From Epilithonimonas zeae (GTDB lineage: Bacteria; Bacteroidota; Bacteroidia; Flavobacteriales; Weeksellaceae), in contig NZ_FSRK01000001.1 of the NCBI RefSeq assembly GCF_900141765.1, positions 496,001 through 560,000 of the forward strand: DNA of 64,000 bases, written 5' to 3'. How positions within the stretch are numbered: the stretch's first letter is position 1; each line of letters opens with the position of its first letter. A model generated the notes under the pieces. That model was not told the origin of the DNA, made no database searches, and saw nothing but the letters and a program-made list of their open reading frames with translations. The position numbers and the translations under genes are program-made. Below, piece after piece: positions 36,883 through 44,891 of this stretch.

Positions 36883-38376
36883 ATGTCAACTCCAATAATA
36901 AAAATTTCAAACCTCAATTTTCAATACGGCGACCAAGTCATACTGAAAGATTTAAACTGGGAAATATCTTCCGGAGAATGTTGGATGTTAGGCGGATTAA
37001 GCGGAAGTGGAAAAACGACTTTAGCCAAAATTATTTCAGGAGAAATCAAGAATTTTGAAGGAAAAGTTGAGATTAATTTTAATGAAAATTCAAAGTTACC
37101 AAAGAAAGTTCTGTATGCTTCCAATTGGTTTCAGTTCAGCAATCTGGAAGGTGACCGAAATTTTTATTATCAACAGCGATATAATCAATTCGCTAAAAAT
37201 GATACACTAACTGTTTTTGCAGAAATGAATCATTTCAGAAAAGAAGAAAATCTGGATTTCAGAATATTAGAATCTTATTTAGAACCGTTTGGATTTGAAA
37301 ATTTTAAAAATCAGCAATTAATAGAATTGTCGAGTGGCGAACACAAGAAATTACAATTGTTAAAAGCACTTTGGCTAAAACCTCAGATTTTGATTATAGA
37401 CCAGCCTTACACAGGTTTGGATGTCAAATCAAGACAGTTTTTGAATCAGGCTTTTGATAATTTAATTAAAGAAAATGTCATTTTGATTTTAATTAATAAT
37501 GATGACGAATATCCGGAAAGTGTTCAGTATTTTGTTGAAATAGAAAATGGGAAATTAATTCACAAAAATTCACCAAAAGACTTTTCAAAAGGCGAAGAAA
37601 GAACACCAAAATCGCTTCCTTTTTTTCTTCAAAATAATCAGGAAAACGAACAGGAAAGTCTCATCAAACTAGAAAATATCAATATTTCTTACGGCGAAAA
37701 ACAAGTCCTTAAAAATATCTATTGGGAAGTCAATATGGGTGAACGATGGCTGTTGCAAGGTCCTAACGGTTCGGGGAAATCTACTTTGTTGAGTTTGTTA
37801 AATGGCGACCATCCTCAAGCTTATTCCAATGAAATATATCTTTTCGGAAAAAAGCGGGGAAGTGGTGAAAGTATTTGGGATATCAAAGAAAAAATCGGAA
37901 TGATTTCGCCCGAATTACACTGGTATTTTGATATGAATGCGAATGTCGGACAAACCATTGCTTCCGGTTTTTTTGATTCGATGTCATTATATCAGAAACT
38001 GAGTTTTAATCAGCAACAGCAATTAGATCAGATTCTTTATTTCTTCGATTTAAAAGAAGATAAAAATAAGAAGTTAAATACTTTACCACTTGGAAAACAA
38101 CGTTTGGCTTTACTCGCAAGAACATTGATTAAAAAACCAAAACTTCTGATTCTGGATGAACCTTGTCAGGGAATGGATAACGAACAGACGCAATATTTCA
38201 ATCAAGTCATTGATGATTTGTCAATTCAGGGACAATCGTTGATTTACGTCGGACATTTTGAATCTCAATTACCAAAAAAACTCAGTCACAAACTTGTTCT
38301 GGAAAACGGAATAATGAAAATTAATAATCGAGTAGAATTAAAAGTATTGAAGGATAATTTACTCTCGCAGATTTAG
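36883..38376 (+). CDS. Double-ABC ATPase (ModF-like) inside the ilv operon
   Basis: 497 residues from the ATG at 36883; a TTG seven codons earlier lies in repeat text and is rejected. Two full ATPase domains: Walker A GGLSGSGKTT, signature LSSGEHKK and Walker B LIIDQPYTGLD in the first; GPNGSGKSTL, a weak signature LPLGKQRLA and LLILDEPCQGMD in the second. No membrane segment. The plan is that of ModF/soluble ABC proteins, whose role is unclear. It is placed between ilvC and ilvA. Its last codons (LLSQI) and stop are made of repeat sequence that continues downstream. Confidence 0.85.
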   Translation: MSTPIIKISNLNFQYGDQVILKDLNWEISSGECWMLGGLSGSGKTTLAKIISGEIKNFEGKVEINFNENSKLPKKVLYASNWFQFSNLEGDRNFYYQQRYNQFAKNDTLTVFAEMNHFRKEENLDFRILESYLEPFGFENFKNQQLIELSSGEHKKLQLLKALWLKPQILIIDQPYTGLDVKSRQFLNQAFDNLIKENVILILINNDDEYPESVQYFVEIENGKLIHKNSPKDFSKGEERTPKSLPFFLQNNQENEQESLIKLENINISYGEKQVLKNIYWEVNMGERWLLQGPNGSGKSTLLSLLNGDHPQAYSNEIYLFGKKRGSGESIWDIKEKIGMISPELHWYFDMNANVGQTIASGFFDSMSLYQKLSFNQQQQLDQILYFFDLKEDKNKKLNTLPLGKQRLALLARTLIKKPKLLILDEPCQGMDNEQTQYFNQVIDDLSIQGQSLIYVGHFESQLPKKLSHKLVLENGIMKINNRVELKVLKDNLLSQI

Positions 38377-38420
38377 CAGATTAACAATTTTAAATCTGCC
38401 CAATCAGCAAAATCTGCAAG
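38363..38420. repeat. 'CTCGCAGATTTAGC' inverted repeat, copy 2
   Basis: CTCTCGCAGATTTAGCAGATT on the left and AATCAGCAAAATCTGCAAG on the right are roughly complementary. It begins inside the end of the ABC gene and supplies its stop codon. Copy 1 is at 8924-8998. Confidence 0.55.
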
Positions 38421-38481
38421 AATTTTAAAAATTATTAAAACAATTAAGTTTAAAAACAAAACCAAAGAATCTGTAATATAA

Positions 38482-39750
38482 ATGAAGATGAATGAAACGC
38501 TGATATTTCCAACCTTGGAAGCGGTAAAAGAAGCCCGAAAAAGTATAGAAAATGTCGTGAATTATACGCCTTTGCAATACAATTCTCGATTGTCGGAAAA
38601 ATTTGGTGCAAATATTTTCCTGAAAAGAGAAGATTTGCAACCTGTAAGGTCGTACAAGTTGCGAGGTGCTTACAATAAAATCAAAACTCTATTTAATGAA
38701 GGCAAAGTTTCACAAGGAATAGTTTGTGCAAGTGCGGGAAATCACGCTCAAGGTGTGGCTTTTTCCTGTAAACAACTTCAAATTAAAGGAACGATTTTTA
38801 TGCCGGTCACGACGCCAAAGCAGAAATTGGAACAAGTCGAAATGTTTGGTGGAAATTACGCTGAAATCCGATTGGTTGGCGATACTTTTGACGCGTCAAA
38901 AACGGCGGCTTTTGAGTTTGCGGAAACTTCCGGGGCTGCTTTTATTCATCCTTTTGATGATGTTCAGATTATAGAAGGTCAGGCAACTTTGGCTTTGGAA
39001 ATTTTGGAACAACAAAAAGAAAATATAGATTATGTTTTCATTCCAATTGGCGGCGGCGGTTTGGCTTCCGGAATTGCAACGGTTTTTGGTAAATTGTCAA
39101 AAGAAACTAAATTGATTGGCGTAGAGCCAAAAGGCGCACCTTCGATGAGATTGTCCATTCAAAATGATATCAATACAGAGTTGTCGGAAGTCGATAGTTT
39201 TGTTGATGGAGCAGCAGTTAAAAGAGTAGGAGATTTGACTTTTGAGATTTGCAGAAACTCGCTTGCAGATTGCATTCCTGTGGATGAAGGGAAGGTTTGT
39301 GATACGATTCTTCAGTTGTATAACAAAGACGCAATTGTTTTGGAGCCTGCCGGAGCGCTTTCTATTTCCGCTTTGGAACAATATCGAAATCAGATTAAAG
39401 GAAAAAATGTGGTTTGCATCGTCAGTGGAAGTAACAACGACATTACGAGAATGGAGGAAATCAAAGAACGCGCTTTGCTTTACAATGGTTTGAAACATTA
39501 TTTTATGGTCAAATTTCCGCAGCGTCCAGGTTCTCTGAAAGATTTCGTTCTGAATGTTCTGGGCTCAAATGACGACATCACTCATTTCGAATATACCAAG
39601 AAAAATTCAAGGGAAACCGCTTTGGCAATCGTCGGAATCGAACTTTCCAATATTTCTGATTTTATTGGTTTGAAACAAAGAATGAAAGAGCTTGGTTATT
39701 TCGAATCTTATTTGAATGATAATCCTGATGTGTTGAGTATGCTTGTTTAA
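38482..39750 (+). CDS. ilvA: Threonine dehydratase, biosynthetic
   Basis: 422 residues. It converts threonine to 2-ketobutyrate, the entry to isoleucine. The PLP Lys is in VRSYKLRGAYNK; the glycine-rich phosphate loop is PIGGGGLASGI. The C-terminal 90 residues (HYFMVKFPQRPGSLKDFVLNVL) form one ACT-like regulatory domain, the single-domain form of biosynthetic threonine dehydratases. Start at 38482; a second ATG two codons later is equally usable. Last gene of the ilv cluster. Confidence 0.94.
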   Translation: MKMNETLIFPTLEAVKEARKSIENVVNYTPLQYNSRLSEKFGANIFLKREDLQPVRSYKLRGAYNKIKTLFNEGKVSQGIVCASAGNHAQGVAFSCKQLQIKGTIFMPVTTPKQKLEQVEMFGGNYAEIRLVGDTFDASKTAAFEFAETSGAAFIHPFDDVQIIEGQATLALEILEQQKENIDYVFIPIGGGGLASGIATVFGKLSKETKLIGVEPKGAPSMRLSIQNDINTELSEVDSFVDGAAVKRVGDLTFEICRNSLADCIPVDEGKVCDTILQLYNKDAIVLEPAGALSISALEQYRNQIKGKNVVCIVSGSNNDITRMEEIKERALLYNGLKHYFMVKFPQRPGSLKDFVLNVLGSNDDITHFEYTKKNSRETALAIVGIELSNISDFIGLKQRMKELGYFESYLNDNPDVLSMLV

Positions 39751-39767
39751 TTAATAAATTTAAATTA

Positions 39768-39835
39768 ACGAAGTTAATCCTCGTGCTTTAAAACACAAAG
39801 ATTGAAAAATAATCTTAGTGCCTTCGTGTTAAAAT
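39768..39835. repeat. 'CTTAGTGCCTTCGTGTT' inverted repeat
   Basis: CTCGTGCTTTAAAACACAAAGATT is roughly complementary to AATCTTAGTGCCTTCGTGTT. Intergenic repeat between ilvA and its terminator. Confidence 0.45.
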
Positions 39836-39839
39836 CTAC

Positions 39840-39866
39840 AACTCCGACCACCGTCGGAGTTTTTTC
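39840..39866 (+). terminator. Terminator of the ilv operon
   Basis: AACTCCGAC (39840-39848), loop CACC, GTCGGAGTT (39853-39861), then T run. Strong perfect stem 89 bases after ilvA. Confidence 0.92.
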
Positions 39867-39952
39867 GTTCTTATCCTACGTCAATGTATAGAAGTTTTCA
39901 AAGCAGGAAATTTGTATTAACAAAAAAAGCCTAACAATTAAACCAATTTATA

Positions 39953-40669
39953 ATGAAAACAGTATATCACAGCGCAGATAGTAGAGGTTACGCCAACCAC
40001 GGTTGGTTGAAAAGTCATCACACATTTAGCTTTGCCAATTATCACAATCAGGAAAGAACCCATTTCGGTGTTTTGAGAGTTTTGAATGACGATTTCGTAG
40101 AAGGTGGCATGGGATTCGGGAGACATCCACACCGCGATATGGAGATTGTTTCTATTCCGTTGGAAGGCGATTTGCGTCACGGCGATAATATGGGCAATTC
40201 CGGAATTATCAAAAAAGGCGATATTCAAGTGATGTCAGCAGGAACCGGAATTATGCATAGCGAAGAAAATGCAACTGAGCAACCAGTGAAATTTCTACAA
40301 ATTTGGATTATCCCAAACAAAACCGACGTCACACCAAGATACGATCAAATCAACATCGAGGAAAAATCGGTTCAAAATGATTTTCAGCAAATTCTTTCCC
40401 CAAATGCAGATGACGCTGGTGTTTGGATTCATCAGGATGCTTGGTTCAATTTGGCAAAATTTGATAAAGGATTTTCTAAGGAATATAAAATCAACAAATC
40501 TGGAAACGGTGTTTATGCTTTTGTCATTAAAGGAAAAGCAAAAATCGGAGACCAAATTCTGAATGAAAGAGATGGATTGGGGATTTGGGATACAAACAGT
40601 TTCACTCTAGAATCTCAGGAAAACTCAGAAATATTATTGATGGAAGTTCCAATGGAATTATCAAGATAA
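39953..40669 (+). CDS. Pirin family protein
   Basis: 238 residues, two-cupin protein. The pirin N-terminal cupin is clear (FSFANYHNQERTHFGVLRVLNDD; GFGRHPHRDMEIVSIPLEGDLRHGDNMG), with metal-binding His residues in HPHRDMEI and a later Glu/His pair in GTGIMHSEEN. Some bacterial pirins (YhhW type) are quercetin dioxygenases, others bind partners; the substrate is not readable. Single gene after the ilv terminator. Confidence 0.93.
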   Translation: MKTVYHSADSRGYANHGWLKSHHTFSFANYHNQERTHFGVLRVLNDDFVEGGMGFGRHPHRDMEIVSIPLEGDLRHGDNMGNSGIIKKGDIQVMSAGTGIMHSEENATEQPVKFLQIWIIPNKTDVTPRYDQINIEEKSVQNDFQQILSPNADDAGVWIHQDAWFNLAKFDKGFSKEYKINKSGNGVYAFVIKGKAKIGDQILNERDGLGIWDTNSFTLESQENSEILLMEVPMELSR

Positions 40670-40675
40670 TTATAA

Positions 40676-40790
40676 CTACAAAAGTCACAGAAGTCTAAAC
40701 TATAAAGATAAAAATAAGACATTTTTATTTTTTCAACATCTTCTAATATCCAATATTTTCCTTTGTGACTTTTGTGATTTAACTTTTTAA
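40676..40790. repeat. Inverted repeat ACAAAAGTCACA / TGTGACTTTTGTG
   Basis: ACAAAAGTCACAGAAG near 40678 is complementary to CTTTGTGACTTTTGTG near 40760-40775. Long-armed intergenic repeat between pirin and purD; no gene seen in 40670-40961. Confidence 0.5.
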
Positions 40791-40846
40791 TATTTTTTTA
40801 AGAAAATTACGTCCAACTCGGTATGAGTATTGTCATTGAAAAATCT

Positions 40847-40854
40847 TAAATTTG
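40847..40854 (+). promoter_or_regulatory. purD promoter -7 element
   Basis: TAAATTTG exact match, 107 bases before the purD ATG; leaves a 5' UTR holding a CACTTTAAAAAGTG palindrome directly downstream of the box. Confidence 0.45.
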
Positions 40855-40961
40855 GCACTTTAAAAAGTGAAACTGAAAACAGACGAAACGCTACAAACGA
40901 AAGTTCTCCGGAAATAGAAAGATTTCAAGCGTTTTATCCACAAAAACATTAATATTTACAG

Positions 40962-42200
40962 ATGAGATTACTTATTGTTGGAAATGGCGGCCGTGCTTCG
41001 GCTTTAGCAACTAAATTGAGCGAGGATAACAGAATTACGAAAATGTTTTTCGCGCCTGGCAACGCCACGACAGAAAAATTAGGAGAAAATATAAACGAAT
41101 CAGATATCATTGCGCTTAGAGATTTTGCAATTAAAAACAAAGTCGATTTGACAATCGTTGGCCCGGAAGCGCCTCTTGTTGAAGGGATTGTGGACGAGTT
41201 CAAAAAAGTGGATTTGAAAGTTTTTGGTCCTTCAAAAAAAGCAGCTTCTTTGGAAGGCAGCAAAGCGTTCTCTAAAAAGTTTATGAAAACTTACGGAATC
41301 AAAACGGCACAGTCTGTGACATTTGATTCTTATGTTGATGCTAAAGAATATCTTCAAAAACAAGAATATCCTTTGGTAATCAAAGCGAGCGGTTTAGCTG
41401 GCGGAAAAGGCGTGGTGATTGCCGAAGATTTGGAAGAAGCAGAAGGCACAATCCACGATTTTATGATTAAGAGAATCTTCGGAGATTCTGGGATTCAGGT
41501 AATTATCGAAGAGTTTCTACAGGGTTTCGAAGCTTCAATTATCGGAGTTTCCAATGGCGAAAAAATCTTCCCTTTCGTTTCTGCAAAAGATTATAAAAAA
41601 GTAGGAAACGGCGACAAAGGTCCAAACACGGGCGGAATGGGTTCTGCGGCACCAAGTCCGGAATTTACAGACGCACATCATCAGGATTTTGTAGAACATA
41701 TTATGAATCCAACGGTGGAAGGTCTTAAAAAAGAAGGTCTTAGCTTCAAAGGATTTATTTTCTTCGGATTGATGATTACCAAAAATGGAACTTATCTTCT
41801 GGAGTACAATATGAGATTGGGCGATCCGGAAACTCAGGTTCTTTTGCCGTTGCTGGAAAACAATTTGGTAGATGTTATCGAGGATTGTCTTCATGGCAAA
41901 GACTTGGATTTGAAATTCAAAAATAAAAAAGCAGTTTGTTTAGTGGTTTGTTCGGGAGGCTATCCTCAGAATCACGAGACTGGCTACGAGATTACAGGCG
42001 CAGAAAAAGTGAAAGGTAGCAAATTGCTTTATGCAGGAGCAGATTACAGAGGCGACAGAGTCGTTTCCACGGGCGGTAGAGTTTTGAACTTAGTGGCGCT
42101 TGGAGACACTTTCGAAGAAGCTCGCAAAAAAGTTTATGAAGATGCGGTGGCTGTAGATTTCGACTACGGATTTTACCGAGAAGATATTGCGAAATTCTAA
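40962..42200 (+). CDS. purD: Phosphoribosylamine-glycine ligase
   Basis: 412 residues. Second step of purine synthesis: joins glycine to phosphoribosylamine with ATP. An N-terminal preATP-grasp fold (LLIVGNGGRASALATKLS; DLTIVGPEAPLVEGIVD), ATP-grasp core (PLVIKASGLAGGKGVVIAED; GPNTGGMGSAAPSP; YNMRLGDPETQVLLP) and C-terminal domain (LYAGADYRGDRVVSTGGRVLNLVALG) are all present. Normal length. Own promoter and terminator. Confidence 0.97.
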   Translation: MRLLIVGNGGRASALATKLSEDNRITKMFFAPGNATTEKLGENINESDIIALRDFAIKNKVDLTIVGPEAPLVEGIVDEFKKVDLKVFGPSKKAASLEGSKAFSKKFMKTYGIKTAQSVTFDSYVDAKEYLQKQEYPLVIKASGLAGGKGVVIAEDLEEAEGTIHDFMIKRIFGDSGIQVIIEEFLQGFEASIIGVSNGEKIFPFVSAKDYKKVGNGDKGPNTGGMGSAAPSPEFTDAHHQDFVEHIMNPTVEGLKKEGLSFKGFIFFGLMITKNGTYLLEYNMRLGDPETQVLLPLLENNLVDVIEDCLHGKDLDLKFKNKKAVCLVVCSGGYPQNHETGYEITGAEKVKGSKLLYAGADYRGDRVVSTGGRVLNLVALGDTFEEARKKVYEDAVAVDFDYGFYREDIAKF

Positions 42201-42207
42201 AATATAC

Positions 42208-42240
42208 AGAGATGTTGGGCGACCAATGTCTCTTTTTTTT
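42208..42240 (+). terminator. purD terminator
   Basis: AGAGATGTTGG (42208-42218) pairs with CCAATGTCTCT (42222-42232), two wobble pairs, followed by a T run that abuts structured element copy D. Confidence 0.85.
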
Positions 42241-42329
42241 AGAAGCTGTTTCCCGCTTTCCACTCATACTCCTCGCGCAGCCGCAATTTGCCAACGCTTG
42301 CTGTGGGGTATCCGTTACAATCGGGGCTA
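42241..42329 (+). repeat. Dispersed structured element, copy D
   Basis: AGC (42244-42246), bulge TGTTT, CCCG (42252-42255) pair with CGGG-GCT (42322-42328). The apical part is like copy A, with GCAG in place of GCAA opposite TTGC, a change that keeps pairing through G-U. Confidence 0.75.
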
Positions 42330-42515
42330 GTTTGCAATTCGGAAACTTAGATATGGAAGTTTATTTAATAGAAAGGCTTCGAGAGCCTCAGCCTGACAGC
42401 GCTGAAAATAAAACGTTTACTATTAGATTTGTCACATTTTGTCATCCTGAGGTTTTCGATGGATTGTCGAAGTGTCCAACTCATAATTAATAACTCATAA
42501 TTAATAATTACAAAA
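42330..42515. other. Repeat-rich spacer
   Basis: No gene seen. Contains GGCTTCGAGAGCCTCAGCC near 42374, a GTCATCCTGAGG stretch near 42441, and a direct repeat ACTCATAATTAATA twice just before the methyltransferase start. All look like worn intergenic repeats. Confidence 0.4.
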
Positions 42516-43280
42516 ATGCCTTGGAATCCTGATGTATACGACCAGTTCAAGCAAGAACGTTCAGCACCTTATTTTGATTTAATAAAATTGGTGGAAATAG
42601 AATCCAATATGTCCGTTGTCGATTTAGGTTGCGGAACAGGAGAGCCCACTGCAGTACTTTTGGATCTCATCCCCAATTCTCAAATCATCGGAATCGATTC
42701 TTCTGGTGAAATGCTTCAGAAGGCAGAACAATTCGAAACCAAAAGACTGCAGTTTTTCAAAAGAAGCGTTGAAGAACAAATGGAGCTGGATGAAAAATTT
42801 GATTTAATTATTGCCAACGCATCTTTGCAATGGTGTCAGAATCATCAGGAACTTTTCCCAAAATTAATTTCAAAAATTAATCTAGAAGGACAATTAGCCG
42901 TCCAAGTTCCATCGAATCATAATTTCATAGTTCATCAGTTATTATCAGTCGTTGCGGAACACGACTTTTATCAGAAGCATTTTAACGGCTGGAAAAGAGA
43001 ATATTCGGTTCTTAATATAGAAGATTACGCTAAGATTCTGTCAGACAACGGAGGAAGAAAAATCAACGTCTTTGAAAAAGTTTATCCGCACATTATGAAA
43101 GATGCGGATGCGGTTTATGACTGGGCATCTGGAACCGCAATGATTCCTTTTGTGGAAAAACTTCCGGAAGAGTTGAAAGAGCAATACAAACAAGATTATA
43201 AAAAAGAACTTAGAAAAGTTTTCAGAGGTTCGCCGGTATTTTATCCATTCAAAAGAACCTTTATTTACGCACAATTTTAA
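42516..43280 (+). CDS. Trans-aconitate 2-methyltransferase-like enzyme
   Basis: 254 residues, soluble. It starts MPWNPDVYDQFKQERSAPYFDLI, like Tam of E. coli in sequence and length (about 252). Motif I is VVDLGCGTGEPTAVL, with an acidic residue after strand 2 (IIGIDSSGEML), and NASLQWCQNHQELFPKL follows, all features of Tam-type enzymes that methylate trans-aconitate formed spontaneously in the citrate cycle. Other small carboxylic acids remain possible substrates. Starts 19 bases before guaA ends the gap, so it may be cotranscribed with guaA. Confidence 0.82.
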   Translation: MPWNPDVYDQFKQERSAPYFDLIKLVEIESNMSVVDLGCGTGEPTAVLLDLIPNSQIIGIDSSGEMLQKAEQFETKRLQFFKRSVEEQMELDEKFDLIIANASLQWCQNHQELFPKLISKINLEGQLAVQVPSNHNFIVHQLLSVVAEHDFYQKHFNGWKREYSVLNIEDYAKILSDNGGRKINVFEKVYPHIMKDADAVYDWASGTAMIPFVEKLPEELKEQYKQDYKKELRKVFRGSPVFYPFKRTFIYAQF

Positions 43281-43299
43281 AAAAATATTACAACATTAT

Positions 43300-44829
43300 A
43301 TGCAAAACGGAATTATCATTTTAGACTTCGGTTCACAGTACAACCAATTGATTGGAAGAAGAATCCGTGAAATGGAAGTCTATTCGGAAATAGTACCATT
43401 CAACACTCCATTATCAGAAATTCTTGAAAAAAAACCAAGAGGAATCATCCTTTCCGGAGGACCAAGTTCTGTAAATGCAGAAAATGCGCACCTTGTAGAA
43501 AAAGAACTTTATGAGCAAGGAATCCCAGTTTTGGGAATCTGCTACGGAATGCAGTTGACTGCACACCTTTTGGGCGGAAAAGTAGCAAAAGGCGAAAAAG
43601 GCGAATATGGAAAAGCACACCTGGAAATCGTTAAAGAAAACGAATTGCTGAAAGGCGTTTACCAAAACTCCATTGTTTGGATGAGCCATTTTGATGAGGT
43701 TGCAGAATTGCCACAAGGTTTCGAACTCAATGCAAAATCCGGCGTTATCGCCTCGATTTCGAATCCAGAGAAAAAAATCTATTGCGTTCAGTTTCATCCG
43801 GAAGTTTCGCATTCAGAAGAAGGTGGAAAGATGTTGGAAAATTTCGTATTCGAAATTTGTAAAGCCGATAAAAATTGGTTATTGACCAATTATATTGAAA
43901 AAACCGTTGCGGAAATCAAAGAAAAAGTAGGAACTCAAAAAGTAATTCTTGGACTTTCCGGAGGCGTAGATTCTTCAGTAGCGGCGGTTTTAATCCATAA
44001 AGCAATCGGTGACCAACTGAACTGTATTTTTGTTGATACTGGACTTTTGAGAAAAGACGAAGGCAAAAAAGTAATGGAAAATTACGGGAAGCATTTCCAT
44101 ATGAATATCAAATTGGTAGAAGCTTCCGAGAGATTTCTTTCCAAATTGGCAGGCGTTGGTGACCCCGAAGAAAAAAGAAAAATCATCGGCAACGAATTTG
44201 TTTACGTTTTCGATGAAGAATCCAAAAAAATAGAAGGTGCAAAATTCCTTGCGCAAGGAACAATCTATCCAGATGTTATAGAATCTCAGTCTGTGAAAGG
44301 ACCTTCAGCGGTAATCAAATCACATCATAACGTTGGTGGACTTCCGGAAGAAATGGAATTCGAATTGTTGGAACCTTTGAGAGAATTGTTCAAAGATGAG
44401 GTGAGAAAAGTAGGAGAGGAATTGGGGATTCCACACGAGTTGGTTTACAGGCATCCTTTCCCAGGGCCAGGTTTAGGAATCCGGGTTTTAGGCGAAGTGG
44501 ACGCAGAAAAAGTAAGAATCCTGCAAGAAGCAGACGATATTTTCATCGAAGAATTATATAAAAACGATTTGTACGAGAAAGTTTCTCAGGCATTTGTAGT
44601 TCTTCTTCCGGTGAAATCTGTTGGTGTAATGGGCGACGAAAGAACTTATGAATACACAGCAGTGGTTCGTTCTGCCAATACGATTGACTTTATGACTGCA
44701 ACTTGGAGCAGATTGCCTTACGAGTTTTTGGACACCGTTTCCAGCAGAATCATTAATGAAGTTCGTGGAATTAATAGAGTCGCATACGACATTAGTTCAA
44801 AACCACCTGCGACGATTGAGTGGGAATAA
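43300..44829 (+). CDS. guaA: GMP synthase (glutamine-hydrolysing)
   Basis: 509 residues. Converts XMP to GMP. The class I glutamine amidotransferase domain holds the nucleophile in GICYGMQ and the His-Glu pair in FHPEVSHSEEG. The ATP pyrophosphatase domain has the P-loop LGLSGGVDSSVAAVL, and the C-terminal dimerisation domain ends with PPATIEWE, the invariant GuaA terminus. Normal length. Confidence 0.98.
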   Translation: MQNGIIILDFGSQYNQLIGRRIREMEVYSEIVPFNTPLSEILEKKPRGIILSGGPSSVNAENAHLVEKELYEQGIPVLGICYGMQLTAHLLGGKVAKGEKGEYGKAHLEIVKENELLKGVYQNSIVWMSHFDEVAELPQGFELNAKSGVIASISNPEKKIYCVQFHPEVSHSEEGGKMLENFVFEICKADKNWLLTNYIEKTVAEIKEKVGTQKVILGLSGGVDSSVAAVLIHKAIGDQLNCIFVDTGLLRKDEGKKVMENYGKHFHMNIKLVEASERFLSKLAGVGDPEEKRKIIGNEFVYVFDEESKKIEGAKFLAQGTIYPDVIESQSVKGPSAVIKSHHNVGGLPEEMEFELLEPLRELFKDEVRKVGEELGIPHELVYRHPFPGPGLGIRVLGEVDAEKVRILQEADDIFIEELYKNDLYEKVSQAFVVLLPVKSVGVMGDERTYEYTAVVRSANTIDFMTATWSRLPYEFLDTVSSRIINEVRGINRVAYDISSKPPATIEWE

Positions 44830-44854
44830 GAATCATTAATAAATTATAAAAGAT

Positions 44855-44885
44855 AAATCCAGCAATTGTTTGTTGGATTTTCTTT
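44855..44885. terminator. Bidirectional terminator
   Basis: AAATCCAGCAA (44855-44865) pairs with TTGTTGGATTT (44870-44880), one wobble, between convergent guaA and the TPR regulator. Confidence 0.85.
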
Positions 44886-44891
44886 TGTAAA

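Noticed and set aside
40827-40946. Open frame ending just before purD with protein-like residues
   Set aside because: No start codon, and the likely purD promoter lies inside it; at most a gene remnant.
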